A stretch of 64,000 bases of DNA from Clostridiaceae bacterium. Its GTDB lineage: Bacteria; Bacillota; Clostridia; Lachnospirales; Lachnospiraceae. The DNA lies in assembly GCA_910575795.1 (NCBI GenBank), contig CAJTGE010000035.1, positions 1 to 64,000 of the forward strand, in the 5' to 3' direction. Under the pieces are notes generated by a model that was given only the letters and a program-made list of their open reading frames with translations, was not told where the DNA came from and searched no databases. Shown here piece by piece: positions 1 to 7,842 of the stretch; position 1 is the stretch's first letter; each line of letters opens with the position of its first letter. The position numbers were made by a program, and so were the translations under genes.

Positions 1-528
1 CCCGGAGGTGTTCTCCGGCTTCTCCCACCTGGCCTCTCCTAAGTTGTTCTCGAACCAGTAGGCGTCCTTCGGGGCGTCGTAATCGCCTTTGACGGCCTTG
101 ACGCGCAGCGTTACGACCAGGCTGTCGCCGTCCCGCCTGGCGGACACAAAGGAGCCGCCGCTGACCTTCACGTCCGATTCCTTATAGCTTGCAAGGAAAT
201 AATCCTCGCTGACATCCCCGGGCTGCAGCGTCACGCGCATCTGCGGTTCGTCGGCAGCTTTTAGCTCCTTGTTTGAACCCTTGTTGACCCACTCGGCGTC
301 CGTGACATGGTACTTGGAATTGCCGGCATTCACATTCACGCCGCCCTTTTCCGGCGTTCCGTCCCCGATGCCGATGTCCGGAAGGGTGGAACCGGCCTCC
401 AGCCTGGAGTCCACGCGCACGCTGACCTTATTGATCGGCCTGGAAGCGGCCAGGGCTGTCGCGGGAAGCAGCACAGTCATAGATAACACAAGAAAATAAA
501 CAGATAATTTTTGAAATAGTTGTTTCAT
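1..528 (-). CDS. Secreted protein of unknown function, 3' end outside window
   Basis: This minus-strand frame has no stop down to base 1, so only the first 176 codons are seen. It starts at the ATG at 528, which has an AGGAGG about nine bases upstream; a nearby ATG (reading ATG-GAA-TGA) stops at once. The N-terminus is a classic signal peptide: lysines at residues 2 and 7, a hydrophobic core at about 9-24 and an ALA-A cleavage site near 27. The mature part is polar and rich in Gly, Asp, Lys and Val, like a beta-rich extracellular domain. I do not recognise the family. It is probably exported to the cell surface or medium. Confidence 0.75.
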   Translation of the reverse strand, partial: MKQLFQKLSVYFLVLSMTVLLPATALAASRPINKVSVRVDSRLEAGSTLPDIGIGDGTPEKGGVNVNAGNSKYHVTDAEWVNKGSNKELKAADEPQMRVTLQPGDVSEDYFLASYKESDVKVSGGSFVSARRDGDSLVVTLRVKAVKGDYDAPKDAYWFENNLGEARWEKPENTSG

Positions 529-815
529 TCCATACAATCCTCCTTTTTATCATTGTAGCATAAGGAAAATGGGAAGGTTTTACTTTTTTATTGCGAATTC
601 TGTACGAATACAGACGGCTGTTTATCTTGCAGGATGGGAAAAAAGGCCATATAATGAGAGACATCCGGTAACCGTTTCATTTTCCTGAACGGCTATGGCG
701 TATAAGTATGAAGGCTGTGGTTCACGGTAGGCATTCCGTGGATGCAGCCGGAAATAAGGTTGTAACAGATTACAGACGGCGGTTCAGCCTGCGATGACAA
801 AAGGAGGAAAAGGAA
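529..815. other. Intergenic region between divergent genes
   Basis: This gap separates the secreted-protein gene (minus) from the amidohydrolase (plus). It must hold both promoters, but I could not settle on convincing boxes. Bases 668-695 carry a degenerate inverted pair (GTAACCGTTTCA then CTGAACGGCTA) that resembles the dispersed palindrome found elsewhere in the window. Confidence 0.4.
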
Positions 816-2036
816 ATGATTTTGGCAGCCAGCCACCTGGTGACAGGAGACGGGAAAACGCATCTGCAAAACGCCGCGCTCCGTCTGGAAACAGATGGGC
901 GCATCGGCTTTATCGGAAGCCGGGAGGAAATGAAACACCGCTATCCGGAGGATGCGGCACAGGACTTTGGGGAGGCAACGATCCTTCCGGGACTGTTCGA
1001 TATGCACGTCCATTTCGGCTATTACTACAGCCAGCCGGATATCGGAAATTACGATGATTACATGATAGCGTATTATGCGCTCCGGCAGGCATCGAGCGCG
1101 CTGCGCCTCGGCATTACGACCGTGCGCGATCTCTCCTCACCCCACAACCTGTTAAAACAGCTCCGTCTGGCCGGAGAAAAGGGGTATGTAAAGGTTCCGA
1201 GAATCTTTCATTCCGATACGGGGATCTGCATGACCGGCGGCCACGGCCATCAGGACGGAATTGTGGAAGCAGACGGCCCGTGGGCGCTGCGAAAGGAGAT
1301 CCGCCGTCAGTGCCGGGACGGCGCGGACTGGGTAAAGATCTTAACGAGCAACCGGGAGGATCTGGCAGAATTTACACAGGAGGAGCTGGACGCGGCGGTG
1401 GATGAAAGCCATCGCAGGGGATATAAGGCGGCGGTGCATGCGGGGACGCAGCCGTCGATCCAGATGTGCATTGACGCAGGGTTTGACACGGTAGAGCACG
1501 GCACCTTCATGACTGCGGAGCAGGGACGTCAGATGGCGGAAAAGGGCATCGCCTGGGTTCCGACCATCACGGCTTATGCATACCTGTATCAGCAGACCAG
1601 AAAGCTGATCGAAGAAGGCGGCGATCTGTCAAATCCGATTTCCGCCAGAGCCGTAAAAGATCAGGCCTTCTTTAAGCCTGCATATGAGTCATACCGGGAT
1701 CATTTTAAAGAAATATACGATACGGGCGTAACGGTTCTCGCCGGAACGGATATGGTGCTCTACGGCGCGCCGCCCCTTCCGCTCAACCGGGAGCTGGCCT
1801 ATATGGTGGAATACGGGATTACGCCGCTTGAGGCCATCCGCACGGCGACCGTGAACCCGGCCCGGGTTCTTGGGATCGATAAAGAGACAGGCTGCTTAAA
1901 AGAAGGTCTTCTGGCTGATATTCTGGTGGTAAAGGGCAACGCGGCAGCCGATATCGCCGCGCTGAATCAGGTGCTTGAGGTACGGATGGCGGGAAAAAGC
2001 GTCTTCAAAGCCCCCGAAGAACCATGCTGTCCCTGA
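816..2036 (+). CDS. Amidohydrolase (imidazolonepropionase/prolidase-like)
   Basis: This 406-residue metal-dependent hydrolase belongs to the COG1228-type amidohydrolase superfamily. The visible ligands follow the family order: HVH at residues 64-66 after the first beta strand, a probable carboxylated lysine at 174 (WVKIL), His208 in AVHAG, His228 in VEHGT, and the catalytic Asp312 in AGTDM. Related enzymes cleave Xaa-Pro or other N-acyl dipeptides or cyclic amides; the substrate cannot be told from sequence. It is cytoplasmic, with no signal peptide. The start at 816 has AAGGAGGAAAAGG in front. It ends seven bases from the convergent XRE-cupin regulator, which may or may not control it. Confidence 0.85.
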   Translation: MILAASHLVTGDGKTHLQNAALRLETDGRIGFIGSREEMKHRYPEDAAQDFGEATILPGLFDMHVHFGYYYSQPDIGNYDDYMIAYYALRQASSALRLGITTVRDLSSPHNLLKQLRLAGEKGYVKVPRIFHSDTGICMTGGHGHQDGIVEADGPWALRKEIRRQCRDGADWVKILTSNREDLAEFTQEELDAAVDESHRRGYKAAVHAGTQPSIQMCIDAGFDTVEHGTFMTAEQGRQMAEKGIAWVPTITAYAYLYQQTRKLIEEGGDLSNPISARAVKDQAFFKPAYESYRDHFKEIYDTGVTVLAGTDMVLYGAPPLPLNRELAYMVEYGITPLEAIRTATVNPARVLGIDKETGCLKEGLLADILVVKGNAAADIAALNQVLEVRMAGKSVFKAPEEPCCP

Positions 2037-2043
2037 AAACACT

Positions 2044-2634
2044 CTACAGAATGACTTCTTCCCCGTGAACAAAGGGGTTCGGAGAATTCACCGTCAGTAT
2101 CTTAACCACACGGTTGGTGTGATTGACCCAGTTATGGGGAACCTGGGAGTGGATCTGGATGCTGTCCCCGGGATTTAAGGAGTATTCACAGCCGTCCAGA
2201 TAGACGGTCAAAATCCCCTCCAGGACATAGACAAATTCCTCCCCCTCATGCAGGTTCATCTCCAGCTTATCCTGCGAGGTATTGGCAAACGGCATCAGGT
2301 GGAAAATGCGCGGAAGAATGCCGAACTCCCTGGCGTTTCCGGTTAAGAGGTACTGAATAATCTGCGGGCTTACCTGCGTGCAGCGCGGCTCAAAGCTGCG
2401 GACAACCGGAGATTTCTCCTGTTCCGCGCCGGAGTCGAAAAAGGCGGATAAGCTGACGCCTAAAATATCAGCCAGCCTGGCCAGGGAATCAATGGCGATC
2501 GAGGACAGGCCGCGCTCTAACTGGGAGAGAAAGCCAATCGACAGCCCGGATTCCTCACTGAGCTGTTTCAGGGTGTATTTTTTAGCGGTACGGAAGGCTT
2601 TGACCTTGGCTCCGATGGTGATATTGTGATCCAT
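2044..2634 (-). CDS. XRE-family regulator with C-terminal cupin domain
   Basis: This 196-residue protein has an N-terminal helix-turn-helix (about residues 8-62, with the SGLSIGFLSQLERG recognition region) and a C-terminal cupin barrel (about 110-190, including LHEGEEFVYVLEG and PGDSIQIHSQVPH). This PuuR-like layout is typical of regulators that sense a small metabolite with the cupin and repress amino acid, polyamine or peptide catabolism. AAGGAGAT precedes the ATG at 2634. It is convergent with the amidohydrolase and has its own good promoter, so autoregulation is plausible but not shown. Confidence 0.9.
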   Translation of the reverse strand: MDHNITIGAKVKAFRTAKKYTLKQLSEESGLSIGFLSQLERGLSSIAIDSLARLADILGVSLSAFFDSGAEQEKSPVVRSFEPRCTQVSPQIIQYLLTGNAREFGILPRIFHLMPFANTSQDKLEMNLHEGEEFVYVLEGILTVYLDGCEYSLNPGDSIQIHSQVPHNWVNHTNRVVKILTVNSPNPFVHGEEVIL

Positions 2635-2679
2635 ATGTGAAATCTCCTTGACAAGCGGGTGAATTTTTATTATGTTCCA

Positions 2680-2708
2680 ACTATACAGGATAAAAAAGAA
2701 AACGTCAA
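2680..2708 (-). promoter_or_regulatory. Sigma-A-type promoter of the XRE-cupin gene
   Basis: On the minus strand TTGACG (2703-2708), a 17-base spacer and TATAGT (2680-2685) lie about 45 bases upstream of the regulator start. Confidence 0.7.
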
Positions 2709-2790
2709 TAGTTACTGTTTATACGCGCGCCATTTACTGGGGATGTCCTGTAGTGAAGTGTATGCGGGCCGGGGGGATCGGCGGGCAATA

Positions 2791-2882
2791 CTTTAATAAG
2801 GAAGTAAATTTATGGATACAGAAGTAAAGAGATGATCGGGGAGTGTTCCCAGTTGGAGAGGCTTAATCTCGTGACAAGGCTG
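2791..2882 (+). pseudogene. Truncated duplicate of the 5' end of the following exporter gene
   Basis: This stretch is a near copy of about 2905-3001, the ribosome site and first ~24 codons of the ThrE-like gene. Both have the same ATGGATAC start, the same GGGGAGTGTTCCCAG core and the same AATCTCGTGACAAGGCT block. The copy has lost one base after codon 6, so it reads only MDTEVKR before a stop. It then runs into TGGCTGTGTGATCAG, where homology ends. It is a decayed partial tandem duplication about 118 bases upstream of the intact gene. Being in the leader, it could also act as a short upstream open reading frame. Confidence 0.8.
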
Positions 2883-2929
2883 GCTGTGTGATCAGCGGAC
2901 TGTATTTTAATGATGAAGGAAATAAGTTT

Positions 2930-3739
2930 ATGGATACGGAAGTAAAGAAGTATATCGGGGAGTGTTCCCAGATGGAGAGATTTAATCTCGTGACAAGGCT
3001 TGGGAATGATATTTTATTAAACGGCGGGGAGATTTTCAGGGCGAATGAGGCTATGGAGTATGCGGCGAAGGCGCTTTTACTTGAGGGGTTCAATGCGTAT
3101 GTGATAGCGAACGGGATTTTCTCGACGGCGGTGATTGACGGGAGATTTTATTCGAGCCGGATCTGTTACGTCCCGCTGGCTCCTACTATGCTGTGCCGCG
3201 TGGATGCCCTGAACCATTTGTCCAGGCGGATTGCGTCTGGCGAATGCGGGCCGTATGAGATGCGATCTGAGCTGGAGCGGATCGAGCGCATGGAGACAGC
3301 CGGAAACAGGGCTAAGATCGTGGCTTCCGGCTTTGGAAGCGCGAGCTTCTGCTACCTGTTTAAAGGAAGCTTCTTTGACTCGGCGATGGCATTTGCCGCG
3401 GGAGTCATCCTGTACATCTTCCTGCTGTATGCCGCCCCGCGCATATCCGTATCCCGGATCATCAATAACATACTGGCCAGCGGGCTTGTAGCCCTGTTTT
3501 GCTGCTTTGCCTACGGCGCAGGGCTGGGAGACAACTTAGACCGGATGATGATCGGAGCGATTTTCCCCATGGTACCGGGAATTCCGCTGACGAATTCCAT
3601 CCGGAATTTTCTGGAAAATGACTATTTATCAGGTCTGATACGCATGGTAGACGCCTTTCTGACAGCCGGGTGTATCGCGATCGGAGTGGGAATGGCAATG
3701 CGGCTGTGGATGACAATGACAGGAGGAACCATCGGATGA
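2930..3739 (+). CDS. Threonine/serine exporter, ThrE-like N-terminal subunit
   Basis: This 269-residue membrane protein matches the ThrE N-terminal type (PF06738-like): a soluble first ~115 residues (GNDILLNGGEIFRANEAM is characteristic), then about four to five hydrophobic helices. The family exports threonine and serine. I chose the ATG at 2930, with GAAGGA nine bases upstream, over the in-frame GTG at 2888, because the homologous duplicate upstream also starts at this codon. Its stop overlaps the start of the second subunit (ATGA at 3736), indicating translational coupling. Confidence 0.85.
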   Translation: MDTEVKKYIGECSQMERFNLVTRLGNDILLNGGEIFRANEAMEYAAKALLLEGFNAYVIANGIFSTAVIDGRFYSSRICYVPLAPTMLCRVDALNHLSRRIASGECGPYEMRSELERIERMETAGNRAKIVASGFGSASFCYLFKGSFFDSAMAFAAGVILYIFLLYAAPRISVSRIINNILASGLVALFCCFAYGAGLGDNLDRMMIGAIFPMVPGIPLTNSIRNFLENDYLSGLIRMVDAFLTAGCIAIGVGMAMRLWMTMTGGTIG

Positions 3740-4245
3740 CATACTTTTTCACACAGCCGGAATTCTGGCAGGCAGCGCGCCTTTTGGCAGACGCCGCCCT
3801 CCAGCTTGCCATGGCTTTCATCGGAACCGTAGCCTTCTCCGTCCTCTTCAGCGTCCCGCGCAGATTCTACGTCTCCTGCGGCGTGACGGGCAGCATCGGC
3901 TGGGCCGTGTACATCTTTATCAACCATACCTTTAAAATGCCCGTCATGGCTGCCTTTGCCGCAAGCATCGTCCTGACCGCGGTGTCAAGGGCCCTTTCCG
4001 TCCGCCGCAAGGCATCGACAACCGTATTCCTGCTATGCGGCATATTCACGCTCGTACCGGGCGCGGGAATTTACTATACAGCCTACAGCTTCTTCATCGG
4101 GGCGGAAGAAGCGGCCATGCTTAAAGGGATTGAAAGCATCAAGATGGCAGTCGCTATAGGGCTTGGGATTGGGGTGGCGTATTCGATTCCGACGCGCGTG
4201 TTTGGGTGGAAGAGGAAGCCGGAGGTTTGGCGTGGGGAGGAGTGA
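3736..4245 (+). CDS. Threonine/serine exporter, ThrE_2-type C-terminal subunit
   Basis: This 169-residue protein is almost all transmembrane, with four or five helices, and matches the short second half of ThrE (PF12821-like), including the VPGAGIYYTAY motif near residue 120. It probably assembles with the preceding subunit into one exporter in the cytoplasmic membrane. The start overlaps the upstream stop as ATGA and has AGGAGG nine bases before it; an in-frame upstream start at 3670 lies inside the previous gene and is unlikely. A large palindrome follows the stop. Confidence 0.85.
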   Translation: MTYFFTQPEFWQAARLLADAALQLAMAFIGTVAFSVLFSVPRRFYVSCGVTGSIGWAVYIFINHTFKMPVMAAFAASIVLTAVSRALSVRRKASTTVFLLCGIFTLVPGAGIYYTAYSFFIGAEEAAMLKGIESIKMAVAIGLGIGVAYSIPTRVFGWKRKPEVWRGEE

Positions 4246-4311
4246 TAAATATTTCCGTGATGTTAGCCGGGGTGGGGAGGGGCGCGAGGGGGACGCCTGA
4301 ACCAGGCCATA

Positions 4312-4429
4312 TATCCGACGAAACCGCGCTCACGCTCAGAGAAAAGCGCAGCGGACACTAAGCTCGAAAAGACCCCGCTAAAGTGTCCGCTGCGCTTTTC
4401 TCCGAGCGTGGGCGCGGTTCCGTTGGATA
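4312..4429. repeat. Large imperfect inverted repeat (dispersed element, copy 1)
   Basis: Two 48-base arms, 4312-4359 and 4382-4429, are reverse complements with only a few mismatches. The 22-base loop reads AAGCTCGAAAAGACCCCGCT plus two bases. The arm nearest the loop contains GAGAAAAGCGCAGCGGAC. Reverse-complemented, 4334-4380 matches 59115-59161 at the other end of the window with about three differences, so this is a dispersed element. It lies between the exporter stop and the polysaccharide operon promoter and could act as a transcription block. Confidence 0.8.
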
Positions 4430-4527
4430 CAGAACCTGACACTGGCGGCCCTTTCACATTTCCCCTTTCGCCAGCATTATATTGCAAAGCAAAAACCAAA
4501 GAGCAAAAACCGAAAAATAACGCAACA

Positions 4528-4556
4528 TTTACATTTCCACAAAAATATAGTAAAAT
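4528..4556 (+). promoter_or_regulatory. Promoter of the polysaccharide operon
   Basis: TTTACA (4528-4533), a 17-base spacer and TAAAAT (4551-4556) sit in an AT-rich patch about 40 bases before the first gene, glf. Confidence 0.75.
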
Positions 4557-4593
4557 AGGAAATTATGAAATCACAAAAAGGAGCTCATCGCCC

Positions 4594-5703
4594 ATGAAAC
4601 AATACGATTATCTCCTCGCAGGCAGCGGCCTCTACGCTTCCGTCTTTGCATGGATGGCCAGAAAACGCGGTAAACGCTGCCTGATCGTGGAAAAGCGGGA
4701 TCACATCGGGGGAAACATCTACTGCACAGAGATAGACGGAATCCGGGTTCACCGCTACGGGGCCCATATTTTCCATACATCTAACCGCGAGGTATGGGAT
4801 TTTGTAAACCAGTTTACGCAGTTTAACCGCTATACCAACAGCCCGGTGGCAAATTACAAAGGGGAGATGTACAACCTTCCCTTTAATATGAATACCTTCA
4901 GCCGTATGTGGGGCATATCGACTCCGGAGGAGGCGAGGGCGATTATCGAAGAGCAGAGGAAAGCGGTCCCCGGGGAGCCAAAGAATCTCGAAGAGCAGGC
5001 GATCAAGCTGGTCGGCTCTGATATATACCGCAAATTGGTAAAGGGATACACGGAGAAGCAGTGGGGGCGCGACTGCCGGGATCTGCCGGGATTTATTATC
5101 CGCCGCCTGCCGATGCGGTTTACGTATGACAATAATTATTTTAACGACGCGTTTCAGGGAATTCCGGTCAGTGGATATAATGCGCTGATTGAGGGGCTGC
5201 TGGAGGGCTGTGAGATCCGGACGGGCGTGGATTATCTGGCGTGCAGAAAGGAGCTGGATCCGCTGGCAGAGCGGGTTGTGTATACAGGCATGATCGATGC
5301 CTTTTATGGCTTCTGTTACGGGAATCTGGAGTACCGGAGCCTGCGCTTTGAGACAGAGCGGCTTGATACGGACAATTATCAGGGCGTTGCGGTTGTGAAT
5401 TATACGGATCGGGAGACGCCTTTTACGCGGATTATTGAGCATAAACATTTTGAATTCGGGACACAGCCGGGGACAGTGATTACCAGGGAATACCCGGCGG
5501 AGTGGAAGCCGGGCCTGGAGCCGTATTATCCGGTGAATGACGACAAGAACCAGGCGCTGTATAAGCGCTATGCAGGGCTGGCCGAAAAGGAGCCGAATGT
5601 GATTTTCGGTGGGAGGCTGGCTGAGTATAAGTATTATGATATGGACAAAGTGATTGAGTCAGCGCTTATGAGGGCGAAAGAGGAATTGGGCGATGAGCGG
5701 TAA
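4594..5703 (+). CDS. glf: UDP-galactopyranose mutase
   Basis: This 369-residue flavoenzyme converts UDP-galactopyranose to UDP-galactofuranose, the donor for galactofuranose in surface glycans. It opens with a dinucleotide-binding motif (AGSGLYASVFA, residues ~9-19) and HIGGNIY, followed by the family blocks YGAHIFHT, KGYTEKQWGRD and IPVSGYNALIEG. Length is normal. The ATG at 4594 has AAAAGGAG upstream and gives the canonical N-terminus; the frame is open further upstream but only through the palindrome. It is the first gene of the operon and overlaps licD by eleven bases. Confidence 0.95.
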   Translation: MKQYDYLLAGSGLYASVFAWMARKRGKRCLIVEKRDHIGGNIYCTEIDGIRVHRYGAHIFHTSNREVWDFVNQFTQFNRYTNSPVANYKGEMYNLPFNMNTFSRMWGISTPEEARAIIEEQRKAVPGEPKNLEEQAIKLVGSDIYRKLVKGYTEKQWGRDCRDLPGFIIRRLPMRFTYDNNYFNDAFQGIPVSGYNALIEGLLEGCEIRTGVDYLACRKELDPLAERVVYTGMIDAFYGFCYGNLEYRSLRFETERLDTDNYQGVAVVNYTDRETPFTRIIEHKHFEFGTQPGTVITREYPAEWKPGLEPYYPVNDDKNQALYKRYAGLAEKEPNVIFGGRLAEYKYYDMDKVIESALMRAKEELGDER

Positions 5704-6562
5704 ATTTTATGAGCCGGAGACGCTGAAACGCCTCCAGCAGGAGATCCTTTCGATCCTGGATGATTTTGTGAGGATCTGTGAGGACTACCATCTGGAGTAT
5801 TTTGGCATAGCCGGAACCGGGATCGGCGCGGTCCGCCACGGCGGGTTTATCCCGTGGGACGATGATATTGATATTGCCATGCCGCGGCGTGACTTTGAGA
5901 AGCTTTTGCGGATTGTGGAAAAGAAGATGGGGGACCGTTATCTGGTTTTGAATGCCAGGCGCTATCCAGCCTATCCTCTGATGACAACGCGCCTGGTGAA
6001 GCGGGGGACGGAGTTTGTGGAGGAGGTTATGAGGGATGTGGACTGCCCGTTCGGTATTTTCCTGGATCTGTATGTGCTGGACAATGTGGCGGACGACCCG
6101 ATCGGTTATCAGATTCAGTCCTGGAGCGCGTGGTTTTGGAGCAAGCTGATGATCCTGCGCGCGATTCCGAGGCCGACGCTGGCCCAGAAGGGGCTTAAGG
6201 CCAGGCTTATCTGGGCCGTGTGCGGGGCGGCGCATCAGATGATGGAAATGCTTCGCGTCTCGCCGGAATGGCTGCGGGATCGCTGCGAGGCGGAGTGCCG
6301 GCGTTATAATAAGAAAAAGACGCGCCGGATGGCTTTTCTGCCGGACACAAGCCCTTACTGGAATGTGGTGGACAAGCGGAAGTACCATCCGCTCAGGAAG
6401 CTGGATTTTGAGGGCAGGAAGCTGAACTTTGCGGGGAATCTGGAGGAGATGCTTAAGAATCAGTACGGGGATTATATGACGCTGCCGCCGGAGGAGAAAC
6501 GCAAGACGCATTATCCTTATAAACTGAGCTTTTCAGACGGGGCGCAGGAGCCGGGCGTATGA
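5693..6562 (+). CDS. LicD-family phosphotransferase
   Basis: This 289-residue protein carries the LicD/fukutin signature (GTGIGAVRHGGFIPWDDDID, residues ~42-61) with the acidic metal-binding cluster. LicD enzymes move a phospho-alcohol such as phosphocholine, or a related phosphorylated group, from a nucleotide donor to a sugar in a teichoic acid or capsule. No licA, licC or choline importer is present, so the transferred group is unknown; the aminotransferase two genes on may supply an amino group. It overlaps both neighbours and is probably translationally coupled. Confidence 0.9.
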   Translation: MSGKFYEPETLKRLQQEILSILDDFVRICEDYHLEYFGIAGTGIGAVRHGGFIPWDDDIDIAMPRRDFEKLLRIVEKKMGDRYLVLNARRYPAYPLMTTRLVKRGTEFVEEVMRDVDCPFGIFLDLYVLDNVADDPIGYQIQSWSAWFWSKLMILRAIPRPTLAQKGLKARLIWAVCGAAHQMMEMLRVSPEWLRDRCEAECRRYNKKKTRRMAFLPDTSPYWNVVDKRKYHPLRKLDFEGRKLNFAGNLEEMLKNQYGDYMTLPPEEKRKTHYPYKLSFSDGAQEPGV

Positions 6563-7842
6563 GGTTTTTGGGGCGTCTGCTGATCGGAGGGGACGAGCGC
6601 GTCGAACAGCGCAATATGGGCTGGAATATGGCGGGCAGCTTTCTCTATGCGCTGGCCTCCATGGTTCTGACGATCGCGGTCGTGCAGCTTGTGGGAGAGG
6701 ACGAGGGCGGGATCTTTTCGTTTGCGTTTTCGACCTTCGGGCAGCATATGTTCATGGCCGCCTATTTCGGGATGCGCCCGTTTCAGATCACGGATACGGG
6801 AAGACGGTATACGTTCGGGGAATACCTGGGGCTGCGCGTTGTGACGTGCGGCGGGGCGCTGGCGTTTGGCCTTTTTTATGTGTTCCTGAACCGGGATTCC
6901 TATACCTGGGTCAAGGCGGCGACCGTGTTTCTGATGGTCTGCTACAAAGTGATTGACGGCTTTGCCGATGTGTATGAGGCGGAATTCCAGCGCGACGGGC
7001 GGCTTTACCTGACAGGTAAATCCAATACCTTCCGCACCATTCTCTCCGTGTCACTGTTTCTGGGCTGCCTGGGGTTTACGCGTAATCTGGTATTCTCCTG
7101 TGCGGCGGCGGTAGCGGCCCAGCTTCTCGGGCTGGCGCTTTTTAATTTTTCAGTGATCGGGGAGCTCGCGGGCGTGGACTGGGAGCGCAGGCCGGGCAAA
7201 TGCGGCCTTCTTTTTAAGGAGAATGTGCTCCTGTTCCTCTCCGTGCTGATGGATTTTTATATCTTTTCCGCGGCCAAATACGCGATTGAGGGGAATATGG
7301 CGGATAAATACCAGGCGCTGTTCGGGGCGATCTTTATGCCGACGAGCGTGATCAACCTGGTAGCCGGCTTTGTGATCCGCCCGTATATTACCAGGCTTTC
7401 TATCCAGTGGGAGAGCGGGAAGCTTAAGGACTTTGCAGGCGTGGTGAGGCAGTTGTCAGCCATTATCGCGGGCCTTACGGCGCTGGCCATGGGCGGGGCC
7501 TGGCTTCTGGGGATACCGGTATTAAACCTGCTTTATCCGAAGCTTGCGTACCTGCTTGTCTCGTGCAGGGCGCCGCTGCTTCTGATCATCCTGGGCGGGG
7601 CCTGCAACGCGTATGTAAATTTGTTCTATTATGCGCTGATTATCATGCACAGGCAGAGGGTCATCTTTGGCGGGTATATCCTGGTATCGGCGCTGGCGGC
7701 AGTGATTTCATCGCCGTGCGTGCGAGCGGCGGGGATCCTGGGCGGGGCCGCCTCATACCTTGCCCTGATGGCGGCGCTGGCGGCGTGCTTTGGATGTATG
7801 GCATTTTCAGTTTACAGAAAAAGGAGGAAAAGGATATGTTGA
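6559..7842 (+). CDS. Polysaccharide flippase (Wzx/MATE-like)
   Basis: This 427-residue protein has about twelve hydrophobic helices and an amphipathic start, the layout of Wzx-type lipid-linked oligosaccharide flippases in the MOP superfamily. Such proteins turn undecaprenyl-linked repeat units over to the outer face of the membrane. It starts at an ATGA overlap with licD, and its stop overlaps the aminotransferase start. The operon also carries an ABC-type export permease, so two export routes appear together. Confidence 0.85.
   Translation: MRFLGRLLIGGDERVEQRNMGWNMAGSFLYALASMVLTIAVVQLVGEDEGGIFSFAFSTFGQHMFMAAYFGMRPFQITDTGRRYTFGEYLGLRVVTCGGALAFGLFYVFLNRDSYTWVKAATVFLMVCYKVIDGFADVYEAEFQRDGRLYLTGKSNTFRTILSVSLFLGCLGFTRNLVFSCAAAVAAQLLGLALFNFSVIGELAGVDWERRPGKCGLLFKENVLLFLSVLMDFYIFSAAKYAIEGNMADKYQALFGAIFMPTSVINLVAGFVIRPYITRLSIQWESGKLKDFAGVVRQLSAIIAGLTALAMGGAWLLGIPVLNLLYPKLAYLLVSCRAPLLLIILGGACNAYVNLFYYALIIMHRQRVIFGGYILVSALAAVISSPCVRAAGILGGAASYLALMAALAACFGCMAFSVYRKRRKRIC

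Noticed and set aside
4585..5448. A 287-residue minus-strand frame inside glf
   Set aside because: Shadow of the well-supported UDP-galactopyranose mutase; no ribosome site or recognisable domain.
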